Shown here: one piece after another, positions 62,089-64,000 of the stretch
Layout of the letters: each line of letters begins with the position of its first letter
Position numbering within the stretch: the first letter of the stretch is position 1
From: Fodinibius sp964490705
GTDB taxonomy: Bacteria; Bacteroidota; Rhodothermia; Balneolales; Balneolaceae
Reading direction: 5' to 3'
Length of the DNA: 64,000 nt
Assembly (NCBI GenBank): GCA_964490705.1
Contig: CAZBCG010000001.1
Coordinates: 372,001-436,000 of the forward strand
Program-made: the position numbers and the translations under genes
Notes under the pieces: model-generated
Told to the model about the DNA's origin: nothing
The model's input: only the letters and a program-made list of their open reading frames with translations
Databases searched by the model: none

Positions 62089-62655
62089 TTAAGATGCACT
62101 TTTTGCAGTATCCAGATGTTTAATAACCTGCCCAATATTATCATATGTGCCAATATCGTGTTTCTTTAACCAATTTTTATCCTGATTGGGTTCGTGCCGC
62201 GACCGAATAAAAAAGGGCGTTATTCCAAGTTCTATTGCGGGTTTTAAATCGGTGATTTTGTCCCCGGCCATATATGCGTTTTGGAAATCGATATTGTGTT
62301 TGGCGGCAGCCTTTTCGAACATTCCGGTGCCGGGCTTGCGGTCATTGGGGGCGAATTGCTCATCGGGATCGTGCTCGGGATGGTGTGGGGCATAAAACCA
62401 GTCATCAATATGAATGCCTTTTTGAGCTAGTTTATCATTGACCCAGTTATGAAGCTCCTGAACCTGCTGTTCGGTATATCGCCCGCGGGCAATGCCGGAT
62501 TGATTAGTGACAATAATAATTTTGAAATCCTGATTGTTTATCCACCGCAGTGCCTCAATAGCGCCATCACACCACGTCCATTCTTCGGGTGTGTGCACAT
62601 AGTTGTAATCAACGTTGATGGTGCCGTCGCGATCGAGAAAAAAAGCGCTATTCAT
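62089..62655 (-). CDS. HAD-IIIA phosphatase, GmhB-like (heptose bisphosphate phosphatase type)
   Basis: A 188-residue HAD phosphatase resembling D-glycero-D-manno-heptose 1,7-bisphosphate 7-phosphatase and histidinol phosphatase. Motifs are FLDRDGTINVD, VTNQSGIARGRY, DRKPGTGMFEKA and AGDKITDLKPAIELG. The zinc-binding Cys (C-P-H-H ... C-x-C in E. coli GmhB) are missing: here APHHPEHDPDEQFAPNDRKP has no Cys, so this is a zinc-free form. That still fits several Bacteroidota relatives. It is divergent from pyrR. The exact substrate is uncertain. Confidence 0.82.
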   Translation of the reverse strand: MNSAFFLDRDGTINVDYNYVHTPEEWTWCDGAIEALRWINNQDFKIIIVTNQSGIARGRYTEQQVQELHNWVNDKLAQKGIHIDDWFYAPHHPEHDPDEQFAPNDRKPGTGMFEKAAAKHNIDFQNAYMAGDKITDLKPAIELGITPFFIRSRHEPNQDKNWLKKHDIGTYDNIGQVIKHLDTAKSAS

Positions 62656-62799
62656 CGAAGCAGAATATCATTCTTAAATTTGAGGTGATATCATATGCTA
62701 ATAATACGGAATGCGCAGCACGAAATAATAAAATAAATTGAGTTACTTTGCGTCATTCCATAACTTCATGCAGCAAAAACAAAGACCGAGGACTTTCGT

Positions 62800-63345
62800 T
62801 TGGATAAAGTGAAAATAATGTCGGCCGAAGATTTGAATCGCACCTATATGCGATTTGCCCACCAGTTTTTGGAGCCGCACGACAATCCCCAACAACTTGC
62901 GCTTATCGGGATGCAGACGCGTGGCGTATATATGGGCAAGCGGATTGTCCCGCTGATTGAGCAAGAGTTTGGATTTCGGCCCGACTTTGGTGTGCTCGAT
63001 GTTACGTTCTATCGCGATGATTTTCGCACCAAACTGAAAATGCCCCAGGTGAAAGTCACCGAAATTCCTTTTGATCTATACGATCGCGATGTCATCCTGA
63101 TTGATGATGTACTTTATACCGGTCGCACGGTGCGTTCTGCAATGGATGCGCTTATGGATTACGGCCGCCCGCGGACGATCAAGTTTTGCTGCATGGTTGA
63201 TCGCGGACACCGTGAGCTGCCGATTGCTGCCGATTATGTAGGCACGAAATTGCCAACCCACGTGCAAGAAGAGGTTCGCGTAAAAGTTAACGAACTGGAT
63301 GACGAAGATGCTGTCTATGTGGTACAAAATCCGGAGGACGATTAG
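62800..63345 (+). CDS. pyrR: PyrR bifunctional regulator / uracil phosphoribosyltransferase
   Basis: A 181-residue PRTase-fold protein. The PRPP loop is VILIDDVLYTGRTVRSAMDAL; also LIGMQTRGVYMGKRIVPLI and FCCMVDRGHRELPIAADYVG. PyrR binds pyr mRNA to control attenuation in many bacteria, and also has UPRTase activity. It is the first gene of an operon with pyrB, 2 bp away. The start is TTG, supported by GAGGA seven nt upstream. I could not find a convincing PyrR RNA site or attenuator in the 140-bp leader, so its regulatory mode here is unclear. Confidence 0.93.
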   Translation: MDKVKIMSAEDLNRTYMRFAHQFLEPHDNPQQLALIGMQTRGVYMGKRIVPLIEQEFGFRPDFGVLDVTFYRDDFRTKLKMPQVKVTEIPFDLYDRDVILIDDVLYTGRTVRSAMDALMDYGRPRTIKFCCMVDRGHRELPIAADYVGTKLPTHVQEEVRVKVNELDDEDAVYVVQNPEDD

Positions 63346-63347
63346 CA

Positions 63348-64000
63348 ATGGCTGAGGAGATACCGTTAGAAGATACCGACTACGATTTTCCGCATAAGCA
63401 CCTGCTGGGGCTGGCTGATTATTCCAAAGAAGATATTCAATATGTGCTCGACCAAGCGCAGTATTTCCGGGAAATTTTGGACCGCCCCGTCCCTAAAGTA
63501 CCGACCCTTCGCGACAAGACGATTGTTAATCTTTTTTATGAGGATAGCACGCGCACGCGCCTTTCTTTTGAGTTAGCTCAAAAGCGAATGGGCGCCGATG
63601 TCGTTAATTTTTCGAAAGGCTCGTCGAGCGTCACAAAGGGAGAATCCCTGAAAGATACCATCCGAAATATCAGTTCTATGAAGATTGATATGGTGGTGGT
63701 TCGGCATGAAAGTCCCGGCGTACCTCACTTTTTAACGCGCTGTGTGGATGCCGCCATCATCAATGCCGGTGACGGTGCCCATGAACATCCCACACAAGCG
63801 CTGCTGGATATGTTTACTATGCAGCAGGTGCATCCTGATCTTACCAATAAAAATATTGCGATCATCGGTGATATTGCACACAGCCGCGTGGTGCGATCCA
63901 ATGTAATTGGTTTGCTAAAGCTGGGTGCAAATGTTACGGTCTGCGGCCCTAAAACCATGATGCCGGCTTATGTGAACGAGCTCGGTGCGGATGTATCGCA
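63348..64000 (+). CDS. pyrB: Aspartate carbamoyltransferase catalytic subunit (5' part)
   Basis: Makes carbamoyl-aspartate in de novo pyrimidine synthesis. The window ends inside it after about 217 codons. The N-terminal carbamoyl-phosphate domain has the S-T-R-T-R motif in FYEDSTRTRLSFE, SVTKGESLKDTI and INAGDGAHEHPTQALLD; the aspartate domain begins near IAIIGDIAHSRVV. Two bp separate it from pyrR, so both are translated from one mRNA. Further pyr genes (for example pyrC) probably follow. Confidence 0.95.
   Translation, partial: MAEEIPLEDTDYDFPHKHLLGLADYSKEDIQYVLDQAQYFREILDRPVPKVPTLRDKTIVNLFYEDSTRTRLSFELAQKRMGADVVNFSKGSSSVTKGESLKDTIRNISSMKIDMVVVRHESPGVPHFLTRCVDAAIINAGDGAHEHPTQALLDMFTMQQVHPDLTNKNIAIIGDIAHSRVVRSNVIGLLKLGANVTVCGPKTMMPAYVNELGADVS

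Noticed and set aside
62656..62799. PyrR-binding RNA or attenuator before pyrR
   Set aside because: AAAGACCGAGGACTTT near 62781 hints at a stem, but the conserved PyrR loop sequence and a terminator/antiterminator pair are missing. GAGGA is better read as the ribosome-binding site.
1..64000. rRNA, tRNA, prophage or transposase genes
   Set aside because: I looked for cloverleaf patterns, rRNA blocks and integrase or transposase motifs (DDE, R-H-R-Y) and saw none I could support.

Overview
The window looks like a chromosomal segment from a free-living, aerobic, probably salt-adapted member of the Bacteroidota/Balneolota/Rhodothermota group; a Balneolaceae-like genome is my best guess. This is an inference. 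It rests on Bacteroidota-style promoters (TTG, about 19 nt, TAnnTTTG) lying only a few bases before start codons, batC-batD-batE genes, the bacillithiol gene bshA, BspA-type repeat lipoproteins, a TrkH/TrkA/RCK potassium cluster and many palindromic intergenic repeats. No rRNA, tRNA, CRISPR array, prophage or transposase was seen.

Layout. 1-11 kb holds housekeeping genes: the end of yidD, yidC, an orphan HsdR-N nuclease-fold protein, an M24 aminopeptidase P, a membrane-anchored MurF-like ligase, a sugar nucleotidyltransferase, a CDF metal transporter, a CCA-adding enzyme and ispE. 11.4-18.4 kb is a tandem array of four paralogous surface proteins. Each has a signal peptide, InlB-like B repeats and 25-residue BspA/DUF285 repeats between cysteine-containing caps. 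Their upstream regions follow an A-B-B-A pattern and each gene ends in the same type of terminator. 18.6-21 kb is glycogen phosphorylase. 21.2-25.9 kb is a quinone/electrophile-response locus resembling mhqR-mhqD-mhqO (MarR regulator, esterase, two ring-cleaving dioxygenases) with two short-chain dehydrogenases.

25.9-35.3 kb is a transport island for K+ and related solutes: an APC permease fused to an RCK (TrkA) domain, a 2-TM K+ channel with two RCK units, TrkH, TrkA, and an APC permease fused to universal stress domains. 35.4-39.8 kb is mixed: an RraB homologue, a PIN-domain toxin-antitoxin pair whose small antitoxin is easily missed, an M48 protease, SigZ, a pair of inverted structured repeats, and an ArsI/CadI-type metalloenzyme. 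40-46.5 kb is metabolism: a cystathionine gamma-synthase-like enzyme, a NarK-like porter, 2-oxo acid dehydrogenase E2 and panC-panD. 46.7-54.4 kb holds a lipoprotein, an M20 dipeptidase, batE/batD/batC, yebC and bshA. 54.4-64 kb holds an EamA transporter, an exported GH2 beta-galactosidase, sucC, a TolB-like propeller, two HAD phosphatases (one GmhB-like), and the pyrR-pyrB operon running off the right edge.

The most unusual signals are: (i) two inverted copies of an intergenic element at about 38.77-39.21 kb whose three predicted helices are kept by compensatory changes; (ii) the four-gene BspA-like array with a decayed first copy; (iii) the APC-RCK and APC-Usp fusions flanking a complete K+ uptake system. 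Several families of dispersed palindromic repeats fill the gaps between genes.
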